64,000 bases of DNA from Klebsiella grimontii (GTDB lineage: Bacteria; Pseudomonadota; Gammaproteobacteria; Enterobacterales; Enterobacteriaceae), in the NCBI RefSeq assembly GCF_900200035.1, contig NZ_FZTC01000021.1, positions 47,890-111,889 on the forward strand, given 5' to 3'. The notes under the pieces are model-generated. The model ran no database searches and was not told the origin of the DNA. It saw only the letters and a program-made list of their open reading frames with translations. Positions 36,712 to 46,839 of this stretch are shown piece after piece (the first letter of the stretch is position 1; the number at the start of each line of letters is the position of its first letter). The position numbers were made by a program, and so were the translations under genes.

Positions 36712-38364
36712 TCATTCAATTTTAACCCAGCCTACTTGTGGACTTTTATAGATATATTGAGTTATCCCTTCATCAGTGGAAATTTCAGTGGTCATGCCCC
36801 GCTGATAAACATCATTTGAAGGCTGCGACCATGAAACCAATTTTTCAATGTAACAATTTCTTGTGGTAAATAAAGGTCTACCTATATAACTAAAACTGCC
36901 AATCGAAACGTTTTCAAAATAAACGCGTGAATTACTCTTTAAATTGACCTCTCTAATATTACCACCTCTGATACTTAAAGGAGTGATATCAACACCAGAT
37001 ACTAGACCTTTGAAAGTACAGTCTGAGAAAATGACTGGGTTAGATAGATTTAAATGATCATAGTTTGCAGTAGGCGAATCGCTGATCTCGGCTGATTTGG
37101 CAAATGTGCAATTTGCAAAAAAAATATTGGTCATCTTTTCCCCTAATAATACAGAGGAAATATTGCAACCATTCAATAAAATATTTTCAGCATCTTTCGC
37201 TAAAGATAAATTTTTAATGTTGCCACCAATAATTCTTATATTTGATTTAGCCAAAAAAGATTTTTTTACTTTAAAATTACTAAAACTAGAATCTCTAACT
37301 CCTTTACCAGAGAAAAATTGATATACAGCAAAATTTTCAAATGCTGAATTACGACCGAAATTAGATACAACATGACTGGTGTTAAATTGACCATCTCTCA
37401 TCGAGGATTGATCAAGATTTATTACTACAGAACTAAAAACCTGTCTCGTGGCAACTTTATCGGAAACATTGTCATATATCATCTGATTAATTGTTGAGTT
37501 TCCAATTTGAATAGAGACATTTACATACTTTAAACCTGAGATTAAGGGCTTCGTGCCATCATCGTCTGTCTGAATTAAGGTTCTCTCGGCGTGGATTGTA
37601 TTAATAACTGAACGTATGCACTTAATTTCTAAACATTTATGGTAGGCCCTTTCGCTCTGTATCCTTCCAATAAATAAACAATTCGAAGTATCACCACCCG
37701 GCTCTATGCGTAGTTGAAAATTCTTAACATTTCCACAACGTTCAGCCGAAATACTTTGGATTGTTGAGTCCCACGTCGCAGAAATATGAATTCCAGTACC
37801 GTTAAAATTAATTGTTCTGATGCTATCTATAGTCAAAAAGTTACCCTTAATGAATACACCATTAAGGGTAGTTTCACGGTTTTCGGAGATAATTAATAAT
37901 ACTCCAACTATAGAGGTATATATCGCTCGGCCATTTTTGACATTACTGCCTGGTACACCAATATATACAACATAACCGTTTTCGTCTTTAAATGAATTAG
38001 GATTTACTATTAGTCGTCCTGTCCAGTCAACAATAATCTGTTTAATATTTGTAAAATCTAGTGCACGAGTAATCCTCCATGGCCCACCTCTCAAATCAAC
38101 AGCTTTATTATTTTGTTCCGCAAATTTAATTACCCTCAAAATAATTTCTGTGTGATCTATATCAGCATTATTTGACACTGCACCAAAATCAATCGGCGAT
38201 ACAGAAACACGGTTAGCTAGATAAGTTTTACTAATTTTTAAATCTTTTTCATTTGAGAGAGTTGCGCCGTTATCTATTTTAGCCCTCGATGTGCCAGGCA
38301 TCAAAAAAGATAAAGTACCTAGCGGGGCTATAAAGTTAAAAAGTTGTCGTCTTGATATGCCCAT
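36712..38364 (-). CDS. Tat-exported right-handed beta-helix protein (WcaM-like in layout)
   Basis: The protein has 550 residues. The N-terminus is a twin-arginine signal (SRRQLF at residues 4-9, a hydrophobic stretch, and a likely cut after TSRA near 28), so it should be exported folded. From about 55 the sequence has the look of a parallel beta-helix: SVSPIDFGAVSNNADIDHTE resembles pectate-lyase/tailspike starts, and short repeats rich in I, N, G and F follow (such as SSFSNFKVKK and NILLNGCNISSVLLGE). E. coli WcaM of the colanic acid cluster has the same plan (Tat signal plus beta-helix, about 464 residues). I see no proven catalytic motif. Candidate roles are processing or trimming of the polymer in the periplasm. 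It lies between wzy and wzx. Confidence 0.75.
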   Translation of the reverse strand: MGISRRQLFNFIAPLGTLSFLMPGTSRAKIDNGATLSNEKDLKISKTYLANRVSVSPIDFGAVSNNADIDHTEIILRVIKFAEQNNKAVDLRGGPWRITRALDFTNIKQIIVDWTGRLIVNPNSFKDENGYVVYIGVPGSNVKNGRAIYTSIVGVLLIISENRETTLNGVFIKGNFLTIDSIRTINFNGTGIHISATWDSTIQSISAERCGNVKNFQLRIEPGGDTSNCLFIGRIQSERAYHKCLEIKCIRSVINTIHAERTLIQTDDDGTKPLISGLKYVNVSIQIGNSTINQMIYDNVSDKVATRQVFSSVVINLDQSSMRDGQFNTSHVVSNFGRNSAFENFAVYQFFSGKGVRDSSFSNFKVKKSFLAKSNIRIIGGNIKNLSLAKDAENILLNGCNISSVLLGEKMTNIFFANCTFAKSAEISDSPTANYDHLNLSNPVIFSDCTFKGLVSGVDITPLSIRGGNIREVNLKSNSRVYFENVSIGSFSYIGRPLFTTRNCYIEKLVSWSQPSNDVYQRGMTTEISTDEGITQYIYKSPQVGWVKIE

Positions 38365-38409
38365 TTTCCCCTCTCGATATTAATCGATAAAATCATTTTC
38401 TTTACCAGC

Positions 38410-39642
38410 TTAACTACTCTTCTTAAAAGCATAATACAACCCTAAATACAACCAAGGATAAATCATATAAAGCTGAGCACCGAAAATAAAAGGCACACAA
38501 AAAAGCAGAAGGAAATATATTCCTATTTTGTCCAACTTAAAATATTTTTTTATTGCAAAAATAAATATCAATAAACCGATTACACCATTTTCGACTAAAA
38601 GATTAAAAAAGCCTCCCAATCCAGTTAGATCCCATCCTGTCACGACAGGAAAAGAGCCACGATAATTCACATTATTACGAACTAAGGAATATGCACCTAA
38701 TCCCACACCTAAAAATGGATTATCCTGTAAAATTCTTGGACCAATATCCGTGGCAGCAATCCTACCCATTACTAATGATGAATCATTTTCTCTGCCCTTA
38801 ATTTCTTCATCAATATTCTGTATATCTTGATAATAATTGTTAGCAATCTTATAAGTGGCACCAACCCCAATTAAAACTACTATTAAAATCGTCATAAAAA
38901 AACGAAATATATTCTTGGGATTCAAAAAGCCACTTAAAAATCTATTGTTTTGGAAAAGTATAAAAAATAAAAAAACAAAGAAGGCAACAAAGCCAGCTTT
39001 AGACTGCGTTAATAATAGTGCAATAAGAAAGAAAGTTGTAATTATTTTTCTTTTATAAAATGTTAGTTCGAGAAAAATCAAAGTTGCTATGTAAAGCCCA
39101 TATGGGCCACCTTCGACGTAAAACCCTCTCAATCTAAAAGTACTACCATACGATACCAGTGAAGTTTTCAAGACAATATCAATGGCATAAAGAAGGAGTA
39201 TAACGATCGTGAGAAATACATTATAAGTGAGAAATTTTTTAACAATATAATCAAAGTCTAATCTTTTATTTTTTATCAAATTGAATGGTATTAACGCTAC
39301 TATTAAGCATAATATAAGTTCTACGTAACGCACCAGAGAAATACTATACTTGCTTTTCAAGGTAGAGAAGTACTCATAATGAATTGAACTAATCATACCT
39401 TTGAATATTGATAGCAAAAGAAGAATAGTAAATGCAAGTAAAAACCATAGCATTTTTTTCTCAACACGCCTTATAAAGAATGGAAAAAAAATTATTGCCA
39501 GAAGCTCCCAAAACTTTACAGGGCCGATCGTAATGTCTGTTAATTGACAAGAAAGTGCGATAATGAATATAAGTAATTTTACGGATGTATAGTTTCTAGT
39601 GTTAATGGTTTCGTATTCAATAGCTTTTATTGCCTCATTCAT
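38410..39642 (-). CDS. wzy: Wzy capsule polymerase
   Basis: This 410-residue protein has about 10-12 hydrophobic helices and a long polar loop at about 255-325 (NNYYQDIQNIDEEIKGREND). The loop is followed by DNPFLGVGLGAYSLVRNN, the Wzy_C/O-antigen ligase-type motif. Wzy joins flipped repeat units at the periplasmic face. It is the only polytopic protein in the locus that is not the flippase, which supports the call. As usual for Wzy the sequence is very divergent, and the DNA is very AT-rich. Confidence 0.88.
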   Translation of the reverse strand: MNEAIKAIEYETINTRNYTSVKLLIFIIALSCQLTDITIGPVKFWELLAIIFFPFFIRRVEKKMLWFLLAFTILLLLSIFKGMISSIHYEYFSTLKSKYSISLVRYVELILCLIVALIPFNLIKNKRLDFDYIVKKFLTYNVFLTIVILLLYAIDIVLKTSLVSYGSTFRLRGFYVEGGPYGLYIATLIFLELTFYKRKIITTFFLIALLLTQSKAGFVAFFVFLFFILFQNNRFLSGFLNPKNIFRFFMTILIVVLIGVGATYKIANNYYQDIQNIDEEIKGRENDSSLVMGRIAATDIGPRILQDNPFLGVGLGAYSLVRNNVNYRGSFPVVTGWDLTGLGGFFNLLVENGVIGLLIFIFAIKKYFKLDKIGIYFLLLFCVPFIFGAQLYMIYPWLYLGLYYAFKKSS

Positions 39643-39668
39643 AATACTATCTCTATATAAAGCATAAA

Positions 39669-40805
39669 TTATTTATTTCTGGAATCTTCAAATAACTTGT
39701 ATTTTTCAGAGACGTAAGCTGAGATTTCGTTTTGGAATCTTGGCACAGAAAATTTTTCAGCATTCAATCTACATTCCATATATGAGATTCTATCTTGATT
39801 AAGTTCAAATTTGTTTACAGCATCAATAATAGACGAGATTTCTTGTCTCTCAAAAAGTATCCCTGTTACATTACTTTTGACCGTTTCAAGTGCCCCACCT
39901 TTACCAAAGGCAATAACTGGAGTTCCACAGGCTTGAGCCTCTACAGGGGTAATGCCAAAATCTTCTTCAGCAGCGAAAACAAAAGCTTTCGCTTGCCTCA
40001 TATGTTCTTGCATTACTGAATTAGGCTGATATCCTAAAATTTCAATATTTTTTGTAGCTTTAGACTTAATTTTATCCATTTCAGAACCATCACCAATAAC
40101 AACTAGCTTTTTATCAGGCATATGGCTAAAGGCTTCGACAATAAGATCCATTCGCTTATAGGGAACCATTCTAGAGGCTGTAAAATAATAATCATCTTTG
40201 CACTCACATAATGAAAAGCGCTCCACATCAACAGGTGGATATATTACATCAGCTTCCCGTCCATAAACTTTTTTTATTCTTCGCGCAATAAATTTGGAGT
40301 TTGCAATAAAATGATCAACTCCATTGGAAGTACGATGATCCCATATCCTAATTTTATGCAATAGCCATTTTGCTAATAATCCTTTAACTCCAGAATCCAT
40401 TCCAGCCTCTTTCAAATACTGATGTTGTAAATCCCAAGCATATCGTATAGGAGAATGAACATAGCTAATATGGAGTTGATCAGGCCCCGTCAAAACTCCT
40501 TTGGAAACAGCATGACTGCTGGACAAAACTATGTCATGTTTGGAGACATCAAGTTGTTCAATTGCTAATGGCATTAACGGTAGATATTTTTGATATTTTT
40601 TCTTGGCAAAAGGCATATTCTGTATAAACGTTGTGGTTGCCCTTTTACCATTAAATAATTGTCGATCGCTTTCTGATAAATAATCAACTACTGAATATAA
40701 GCTAGCGTTAGGATATAATTCTATAAACTCTTTTATTACTTTCTCTGAGCCCGCATAAGTCACAAGCCAATCCGCGACAATTCCAACATTTAAATCCTTG
40801 CTCAT
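39669..40805 (-). CDS. Capsule GT4 glycosyltransferase, WbaZ-like
   Basis: This GT-B family 4 transferase has 378 residues from the ATG at 40805, which has GAGG seven bases upstream. An in-frame start at 40844 would add 13 residues and lacks such a site. The N-terminus (LNVGIVADWLVTYAGSEKVI) is that of WbaZ-type mannosyltransferases. The C-terminal donor site is visible as YFTASRMVPYKRMDLIVEAF and EEDFGITPVEAQACGTPVI. With manB/manC in the locus, a mannosyltransferase role is reasonable but inferred. Confidence 0.87.
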   Translation of the reverse strand: MSKDLNVGIVADWLVTYAGSEKVIKEFIELYPNASLYSVVDYLSESDRQLFNGKRATTTFIQNMPFAKKKYQKYLPLMPLAIEQLDVSKHDIVLSSSHAVSKGVLTGPDQLHISYVHSPIRYAWDLQHQYLKEAGMDSGVKGLLAKWLLHKIRIWDHRTSNGVDHFIANSKFIARRIKKVYGREADVIYPPVDVERFSLCECKDDYYFTASRMVPYKRMDLIVEAFSHMPDKKLVVIGDGSEMDKIKSKATKNIEILGYQPNSVMQEHMRQAKAFVFAAEEDFGITPVEAQACGTPVIAFGKGGALETVKSNVTGILFERQEISSIIDAVNKFELNQDRISYMECRLNAEKFSVPRFQNEISAYVSEKYKLFEDSRNK

Positions 40806-40977
40806 GAATAACCTCAATACATTGATAATGAAGGGTCGCTTCATATCATTTTAACCAGAAATATACATCATAAGTATAATAAAACATACATCAATTACGA
40901 CATGTGCGTCTAATATTGCCATTGTATGTTTTACAATTAGTAAAGAATACTATGATTAAGTATATGTTTTTTTTAAA

Positions 40978-41964
40978 TTATTTAATACGTCGGAGATGAT
41001 TATCAACTTTTCGTGCAACTTCTTCCCACGTAAACTTTCTTGCCTGCATTAATCCTTTATTTACAAGTTGCTGCCGACAATTATTATCTAAAATAATCTG
41101 ATTTATAGCATCCGCAATTTCATTTATATTTTCTGGGTCAACCAATAACGCAGCATCACCGGCCACCTCACCCAAAGAAGTTGTTCTTGACGTTACCACT
41201 GGGATACCACTTGCCATGGCTTCTATCACTGGTAATCCAAACCCTTCATAAAAAGAAACAAATACTAAAGCTGCTGCTCCTCTGTATAAAAGCGGTAGTT
41301 CATCATCCTTTAAATACCCAGTGAAATGGACGGATTCCGTCAAGCCATGATGTTCTATAAAATCTGAAATAGTTTCATTTGGAGATCCAGTAAACACCAG
41401 TTTATATTCATTATATAACCCGGACTTCTTGAACGCTAAAATAGTATTATATTCATTTTTATGTGTTTTCCGATTACTCACGCACAGCAAGTATTTAAAC
41501 CCAAAATTTTTCTTCTCACCTTCCGGTGTAAAGCATTCAGCAACACCGTTACCAACGTTGATTATTTTTGATGGATCTTGCCCTGACCACTGTACTATTC
41601 TTGATTTAGAGAATTCTGAAACAGTAAAAATGAATTTCGATTTTGAACAACCGCGCTTAATGATGAAATTATAAAAAGCTTTTTTAAAAAAACTTGAGTT
41701 ATCTTGGCGATCTAAATGGTTTAAATCATGTATAGTAAATACGTATGGTTCTAATGAAAAAAGAGGTGGTAAAAATCCAGGGAAGAAAACAACACTGTTT
41801 TTTTTCTTTATTAACCTAAGCGCTGTTTTTATAGGATCAAAAGGTGAATAAGGCTTGCCAGAAAAACCTGGCGTCTCATAACGATTAATTCTATTGATTT
41901 CCTTTGCAAAAGTCCCTATTCCACCAGTCCCTTCCCATCTCATATCCATTAATATTCTACGCAT
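40978..41964 (-). CDS. Capsule GT4 glycosyltransferase
   Basis: This GT-B family 4 transferase of 328 residues begins MRRILMDMRWEGTGGIGTFA, a form common in mannosyl- and rhamnosyltransferases. VFTIHDLNHLDR and FIFTVSEFSKSRI belong to the acceptor domain. YLLCVSNRKTHKNEY, VSFYEGFGLPVIEAMASGIP (Ex7E) and the GDAALLVDPEN segment form the donor domain. It lies 25 bp after the preceding GT gene in transcription order. The sugar specificity is unknown; GDP-mannose is a plausible donor. Confidence 0.87.
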   Translation of the reverse strand: MRRILMDMRWEGTGGIGTFAKEINRINRYETPGFSGKPYSPFDPIKTALRLIKKKNSVVFFPGFLPPLFSLEPYVFTIHDLNHLDRQDNSSFFKKAFYNFIIKRGCSKSKFIFTVSEFSKSRIVQWSGQDPSKIINVGNGVAECFTPEGEKKNFGFKYLLCVSNRKTHKNEYNTILAFKKSGLYNEYKLVFTGSPNETISDFIEHHGLTESVHFTGYLKDDELPLLYRGAAALVFVSFYEGFGLPVIEAMASGIPVVTSRTTSLGEVAGDAALLVDPENINEIADAINQIILDNNCRQQLVNKGLMQARKFTWEEVARKVDNHLRRIK

Positions 41965-41989
41965 TTATCCTCCATCTTTAAAAATATAC

Positions 41990-43132
41990 TTATTGTTCTT
42001 TTAATACCTTATTATAAAGGCTTAAATATTCATCAGTTATTTTGCTTTTATCAAATGGATTTGACACTTCATGAACGGTACCTTTAAATAATAAATTAAT
42101 ACTTTCTGCATTAAAATCTCTGATATCTTTAACCCATGGGAATTTTTCGGATATCTCTCTAATTCCGCCTGTTAAATTGGCGAACACTGGAATCCCACTA
42201 ACAGCGGCTTCTGCAACAACACGACCGAAAGGTTCGTTCCATTTTGTAGGAAGGAGAAGCACATCCACTTCAGAAAAAAGTTCATCAATAGCTATAAATC
42301 CTTTTAACACAATGCCACAATTAATTGCATCCTTCCTCAAAACATCAGAATTACTAGTAGATGCAAAATCGCCTGCTGCAATAAAGTTAAAATTATTTTT
42401 ATACTTGACTGCATACTCAATAAAGACATCAAATCCTTTTTCGGTTGTCAATCTGCCCAAAAAGCCGATAGTTAGCTTATTGCAAGCTTTTTTTCTAATA
42501 TTTACTTTTTCTATTGGATTATATATATGTGTATGCGTTGCTTTACCCGCAAAACCATTTTTCTTATGTAAATCACTAATGTATTTACTGATGCCAATCA
42601 TTGCATCTATTTTTTGGCTCTTCTTCTTTTTATACCATGAGTATGACTTAACGAAGCTATTATTTATGTCCATATTCGCTCCATTTTTAAAAAGTGTAGA
42701 GTTAGGATGGAATAAGTAATAATCACGCGTTGTATGGATCAATGGAGATTTAATATCTTCAGCTATATCCCAGATACCAACTGAAAAACCAGCAAGGTTA
42801 TTTGTATGAATAATATCTGGGTTGTCATTTGAGATTTCTTTATGAACCATTTCAACGATAGGATTTTTTAAATAATCTCTTACATGCCAAATCGCTTTTT
42901 TTATCTTAGTATGATTTGTTTTATCAAACGGCCAATAAATGTTACGGAGAGGGAAGGATACCACCTCCACTCCGTTATGATTGAAACGTTCTATTTCCTT
43001 TTTATTATTTAAAGTTATTACCTTAACTGTAATGCCTCTGGCGACTAAACCTTCTGCAAGTAACTGCACAGAAACTTCCGCCCCACCAAACTTATAAGGA
43101 TAATATAATGAGTTGACGATAATTATTTTCAT
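41990..43132 (-). CDS. Capsule GT4 glycosyltransferase
   Basis: This GT-B family 4 transferase has 380 residues from the ATG at 43132, chosen because AAGGAG lies 8 bases upstream and the family start MKIIIVNSLYYPYKFGGAE follows. A longer open frame to 43165 overlaps wbaP and is unlikely. The donor-site motifs are TIGFLGRLTTEKGFDVFI and EPFGRVVAEAAVSGIPVF. It is the first transferase gene after wbaP and so may add the second sugar of the repeat, but gene order is only a weak guide. Confidence 0.87.
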   Translation of the reverse strand: MKIIIVNSLYYPYKFGGAEVSVQLLAEGLVARGITVKVITLNNKKEIERFNHNGVEVVSFPLRNIYWPFDKTNHTKIKKAIWHVRDYLKNPIVEMVHKEISNDNPDIIHTNNLAGFSVGIWDIAEDIKSPLIHTTRDYYLFHPNSTLFKNGANMDINNSFVKSYSWYKKKKSQKIDAMIGISKYISDLHKKNGFAGKATHTHIYNPIEKVNIRKKACNKLTIGFLGRLTTEKGFDVFIEYAVKYKNNFNFIAAGDFASTSNSDVLRKDAINCGIVLKGFIAIDELFSEVDVLLLPTKWNEPFGRVVAEAAVSGIPVFANLTGGIREISEKFPWVKDIRDFNAESINLLFKGTVHEVSNPFDKSKITDEYLSLYNKVLKEQ

Positions 43133-43151
43133 GGTAGCACTCCTTAAAACA

Positions 43152-44573
43152 TTAATATGCGCCATCTTTTTTTATAACTACACCAATTGTTTTAAAGAGA
43201 ATTGCAATATCGTTCCACATTGACCAATTCTTTACATACCAAGCATCCAGATAGACCCTTGTTTCATAATCAACGTCACTTCTACCACTAACTTGCCACA
43301 ATCCTGTCATACCCGGTTTGCTTAATAAATAATAATCGACCTCTTCATTATATCTTTCCAATTCAGCTGTAATTATAGGACGAGGCCCAACTAAACTCAT
43401 TTCTCCTTTGAGAACATTAAATAATTGAGGTAATTCATCTAAACTTGTTTTTCGCAAAAAATGACCTATTTTTGTAATACGAGGATCATTCTTCAATTTA
43501 AATGTTTCATCCCATTCTGCTTTTGCATCAGGATTATTAGCCAACAATTCTTCTAAAACCTCTTTAGAGTTTGTGACCATAGAGCGAAACTTCAGACATT
43601 TAAATGGCTTACCATCTTTACCAATTCTTTCATGTCCATAAATTGCCGCCCCTCCGTCTTGCTTAACTTTTTTACTGATATACAGCAGAAGTGGTGATAT
43701 TATTACTATAATTAGCGTTGCACCAATAACATCAAAAAGCCGTTTGATTATTCGTGAAGACCATTTAGCTAAGTTTTGCTGTACCCGGAAAATCATTACT
43801 TCGTGGCTAAAAATGAATGACATATCAGTGCTATCTAATGGCATTCCTCGTAAGGTTGGTATTACTGAAACATATCGATATCCTTTAATCATAAAGTTGC
43901 GTAACCACGCATTTCTGATATCACTTTGTGCTGATTCAACAGCAACTATAAACTGCGTTTTTTTATCAATTGTACTTAGCCAGTTTTGATCATTAATAAT
44001 AACTGGCACACCATCAATATTACTCTCCAGTGTGTCATGCGCTTCTGTAGAGATAAACCCTACAATTTCAAGCCCAAGATTACCTTCACTATTTATTGCT
44101 TTGTAAGCTTCTTTTGCATTAGAACCACTACCTATAATCCATGTTGGCCTTCGCCATAATCCAAAGAAATTTAAAATATGCTTAGTAATCATACGTGAAA
44201 CTGGTACTAGTATGATTATTAACAACCAAGTCAGTATCCACAAATAACGTGATATTGACCAAGTTGTAAATGCTACAACTGCAATTTCAATCACAGCAAA
44301 TATTACTAAAGTTCTTAATATTTCCTTAAGCTCAAACCAAAATGTTTTTCGATAAAAATAATGTCGTAACCTAATTGAATACCACCCAACGCAACAGATA
44401 GCGAGTAGCCAATGTAAAACTGTCCACTCTTCAATTTGTGCAGAGCTATATAAATCAACGCTCTGATTTGTTGTTAAAATAGCTAATGCTATATAAAGCG
44501 ATATTGTAAAACTTAACAAATCTGAAAAGGCAAGAGCGGCGCTGACGATAAAGTTTCTCGCAAGAAGTGTCAT
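43152..44573 (-). CDS. wbaP: WbaP, undecaprenyl-phosphate galactose-1-phosphate transferase
   Basis: WbaP starts the capsule repeat unit by moving galactose-1-phosphate from UDP-Gal to undecaprenyl phosphate. It has 473 residues from the ATG at 44573, which follows GAGAGGAAGG. The open frame reaches 44633 but that extension is not family-like. It has four N-terminal membrane helices, a CoA-binding-like middle domain (WIIGSGSNAKEAYKAI), then a membrane re-entrant helix and the catalytic PHPT domain (ERIGKDGKPFKCLKFRSM, RKTSLDELPQLFNVLKGEMS with the Asp-Glu dyad, SLVGPRPI). The N-terminus and length favour WbaP over WcaJ (glucose). Confidence 0.9.
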   Translation of the reverse strand: MTLLARNFIVSAALAFSDLLSFTISLYIALAILTTNQSVDLYSSAQIEEWTVLHWLLAICCVGWYSIRLRHYFYRKTFWFELKEILRTLVIFAVIEIAVVAFTTWSISRYLWILTWLLIIILVPVSRMITKHILNFFGLWRRPTWIIGSGSNAKEAYKAINSEGNLGLEIVGFISTEAHDTLESNIDGVPVIINDQNWLSTIDKKTQFIVAVESAQSDIRNAWLRNFMIKGYRYVSVIPTLRGMPLDSTDMSFIFSHEVMIFRVQQNLAKWSSRIIKRLFDVIGATLIIVIISPLLLYISKKVKQDGGAAIYGHERIGKDGKPFKCLKFRSMVTNSKEVLEELLANNPDAKAEWDETFKLKNDPRITKIGHFLRKTSLDELPQLFNVLKGEMSLVGPRPIITAELERYNEEVDYYLLSKPGMTGLWQVSGRSDVDYETRVYLDAWYVKNWSMWNDIAILFKTIGVVIKKDGAY

Positions 44574-44657
44574 ACCTTCCTCTCTGTTCGAAGAATCATA
44601 CTTTAAACCTATAATGTTTAAGCCAATAAACATTTTATTGGCTTAATTTTCTATGAT

Positions 44658-46823
44658 TTAGTCTTTTTTGTCAGAATATGAATAGCCATAATGGTTATAT
44701 CCATATCCATAATAACTACTGGCTTTCTTCACAACACCATTCAAAATACATCCTTTGACATGTATTCCACTTTGCTCAAATCGTTTCATACTAACTTCTA
44801 TTTCTTTTGCTGTATTTAATTCGAAACGAGCGACCAAAAGTGTTGTCCCGACATAACCTCCAATAATTGCAGCATCAGTAACCGCTAAAATTGGTGGTGT
44901 ATCAACAATAACCAAATCATAATTTTTCGCGGCCCAACTCAGCAACTCCTGAAAACGATGATGCATTAATAATTCTGCGGGGTTTGGCGGCACCATTCCT
45001 CTAGATATATAGTCGAATCCAATGGCTGGTATTTTTTTGACTACCTGGGTGATTTGTGACATACCAGATAAATACTCAGACAAACCATTTTCATTATTAG
45101 TCGAAAATAATTTATGGGTATAACCTTTCCTCATATCTGCATCAATAAATAATACAGTTTTATCAGCCTGAGAAATAATCTTCGCAAGATTAGAACTTAC
45201 GAAAGTTTTACCTGCGTTGGGACTTGCACCTGATATCATCAGAATATTATTCTGTGCTTCAAGCATTGCAAAATGCAAACTTGTTCTTAATCCTCTAATA
45301 GCCTCAATTGCTAAATCAGCTGGATTTTCAATAGCAAGAAGTCCCTGAATTTTTTCCTGCTTTTTCCCGCGCCAATCTTTTTTCTGGCTTATGTTTTTCG
45401 TGAATGTTTCAGAGACAGGTATGCTAGCATATACATTTATGCCTAACTCCTCGAGCTGTTCTGGTGATTCAATCCCACGCCGTAAAAACACCCTAAACAT
45501 CACAATAATCGCAGAAATAAATATCCCTACAATGATACCGATTAGGACCACCAAAGCTTTCTTCGGCTTAATTGGATCTGGTTGGCTTACTGCACTATCT
45601 ATAATCCGTACATTACCTATTGCGCTCGATTTCGAGATACTTAGTTCTTGCTGTCGGTTGAGTAGTTGCATATATACAGCTCGACCTGAATCTACATCTC
45701 TACTTAAACGTAAAACCTCCTGCTGAGTTTCAGGCATTGAGGTAACTCTTTTATTAAGCTTTACCTTTTCATCCTGTAAAACTTTTCGTTTTTCCATCAA
45801 TGCTTTATAAGTTGGATGCTCTTTAGTATATAACTGCGATACCTCAGATTCCCTGAATGTTAATTCGTTTAACTGGTTATCAACATTTACAATCTGATCA
45901 AGTACAGATTTTGCTTCTAAGGATAGATCAACTGAATCATTTTGTCTTCTATAAGCATTTAACTTATCTTCTGCTATGTCTAAATCATTACGTACTTGAG
46001 GCAGTTGCTGATTAAGAAAATCTAAACTCTTTGCATCTTGGGCTGCTTGCCTGGATATATTCTGCGCTAAGTAATTATTACTAATGCTATCAATGATAGC
46101 AGTAATTTTATCTGGATTCTCGCCAACAAATGATACTGTTAGCATGCCAGTATTTTTGCCCTCTTCAAGTACCTCCAATGATTCTTGTAGATCTGTGATC
46201 GCTTGCAAGCGACTTACATAAGATACAATAAACTTGGTACCCGGTTGGGCCTTGAAATCATCAATTTTAAGAGATAATCCTTTTCCTTCAACCAGTTCAC
46301 CTTTTTTACCTTTTATTTCATAGCCATCACCAATAACCGTGTAATTATCTTTATCATTAATTAAGACTTCTATCTTAGGTATTTTTTTGCTATCAGAAAA
46401 CAAATATAATCTTGAAATTGAGAGGGAACCTTCACTTTCTCCGGTTAATCTTGCCCAGCCACGACCAAAAACAGGAAAGTAATCCTGTTTGATCCTGGCC
46501 TGCAAGTTTAAATCGTCTACGGTTTTTCCCAATATCATCCTTGACTGGAGAAGAGTGATTTCTGGTTGTGATTGTGGTTGAGTATTAGGCAGAACTTGAC
46601 TAAGACTGTTTAGAATGGCATTGCCTTGCCTTTGCTCTACCTGTATTAATGCATCAGCTTGATAAACTGGAGTGGCAAATAGGGCATAGATAAGTGCAAC
46701 AAGAGTAAATAAAGATGTAATTGCAATAATCAACTTTCGATGATCAATCAACTCACCTATAAGCCGACCAATATCAATTTCATCATTATCTTTTTCTGTT
46801 TTTTTATACGAAGTTAGTGACAT
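44658..46823 (-). CDS. wzc: Wzc, capsule tyrosine autokinase / copolymerase
   Basis: Wzc is an inner-membrane PCP-2a protein of 721 residues that controls polymer length and works with Wza in export. The N-terminal Wzz domain has membrane helices near 32-52 and about 425-445, with the periplasmic coiled-coil arm between them. The cytoplasmic BY-kinase domain has Walker A GASPNAGKT at 532-540, Walker A' VLFIDADMR at about 557-565 and Walker B VIVDTPP near 639-645. The C-terminal tail carries seven tyrosines between 704 and 716, the autophosphorylation cluster, which Wzb dephosphorylates. Confidence 0.97.
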   Translation of the reverse strand: MSLTSYKKTEKDNDEIDIGRLIGELIDHRKLIIAITSLFTLVALIYALFATPVYQADALIQVEQRQGNAILNSLSQVLPNTQPQSQPEITLLQSRMILGKTVDDLNLQARIKQDYFPVFGRGWARLTGESEGSLSISRLYLFSDSKKIPKIEVLINDKDNYTVIGDGYEIKGKKGELVEGKGLSLKIDDFKAQPGTKFIVSYVSRLQAITDLQESLEVLEEGKNTGMLTVSFVGENPDKITAIIDSISNNYLAQNISRQAAQDAKSLDFLNQQLPQVRNDLDIAEDKLNAYRRQNDSVDLSLEAKSVLDQIVNVDNQLNELTFRESEVSQLYTKEHPTYKALMEKRKVLQDEKVKLNKRVTSMPETQQEVLRLSRDVDSGRAVYMQLLNRQQELSISKSSAIGNVRIIDSAVSQPDPIKPKKALVVLIGIIVGIFISAIIVMFRVFLRRGIESPEQLEELGINVYASIPVSETFTKNISQKKDWRGKKQEKIQGLLAIENPADLAIEAIRGLRTSLHFAMLEAQNNILMISGASPNAGKTFVSSNLAKIISQADKTVLFIDADMRKGYTHKLFSTNNENGLSEYLSGMSQITQVVKKIPAIGFDYISRGMVPPNPAELLMHHRFQELLSWAAKNYDLVIVDTPPILAVTDAAIIGGYVGTTLLVARFELNTAKEIEVSMKRFEQSGIHVKGCILNGVVKKASSYYGYGYNHYGYSYSDKKD

Positions 46824-46839
46824 GACTTATTCCTAATAA

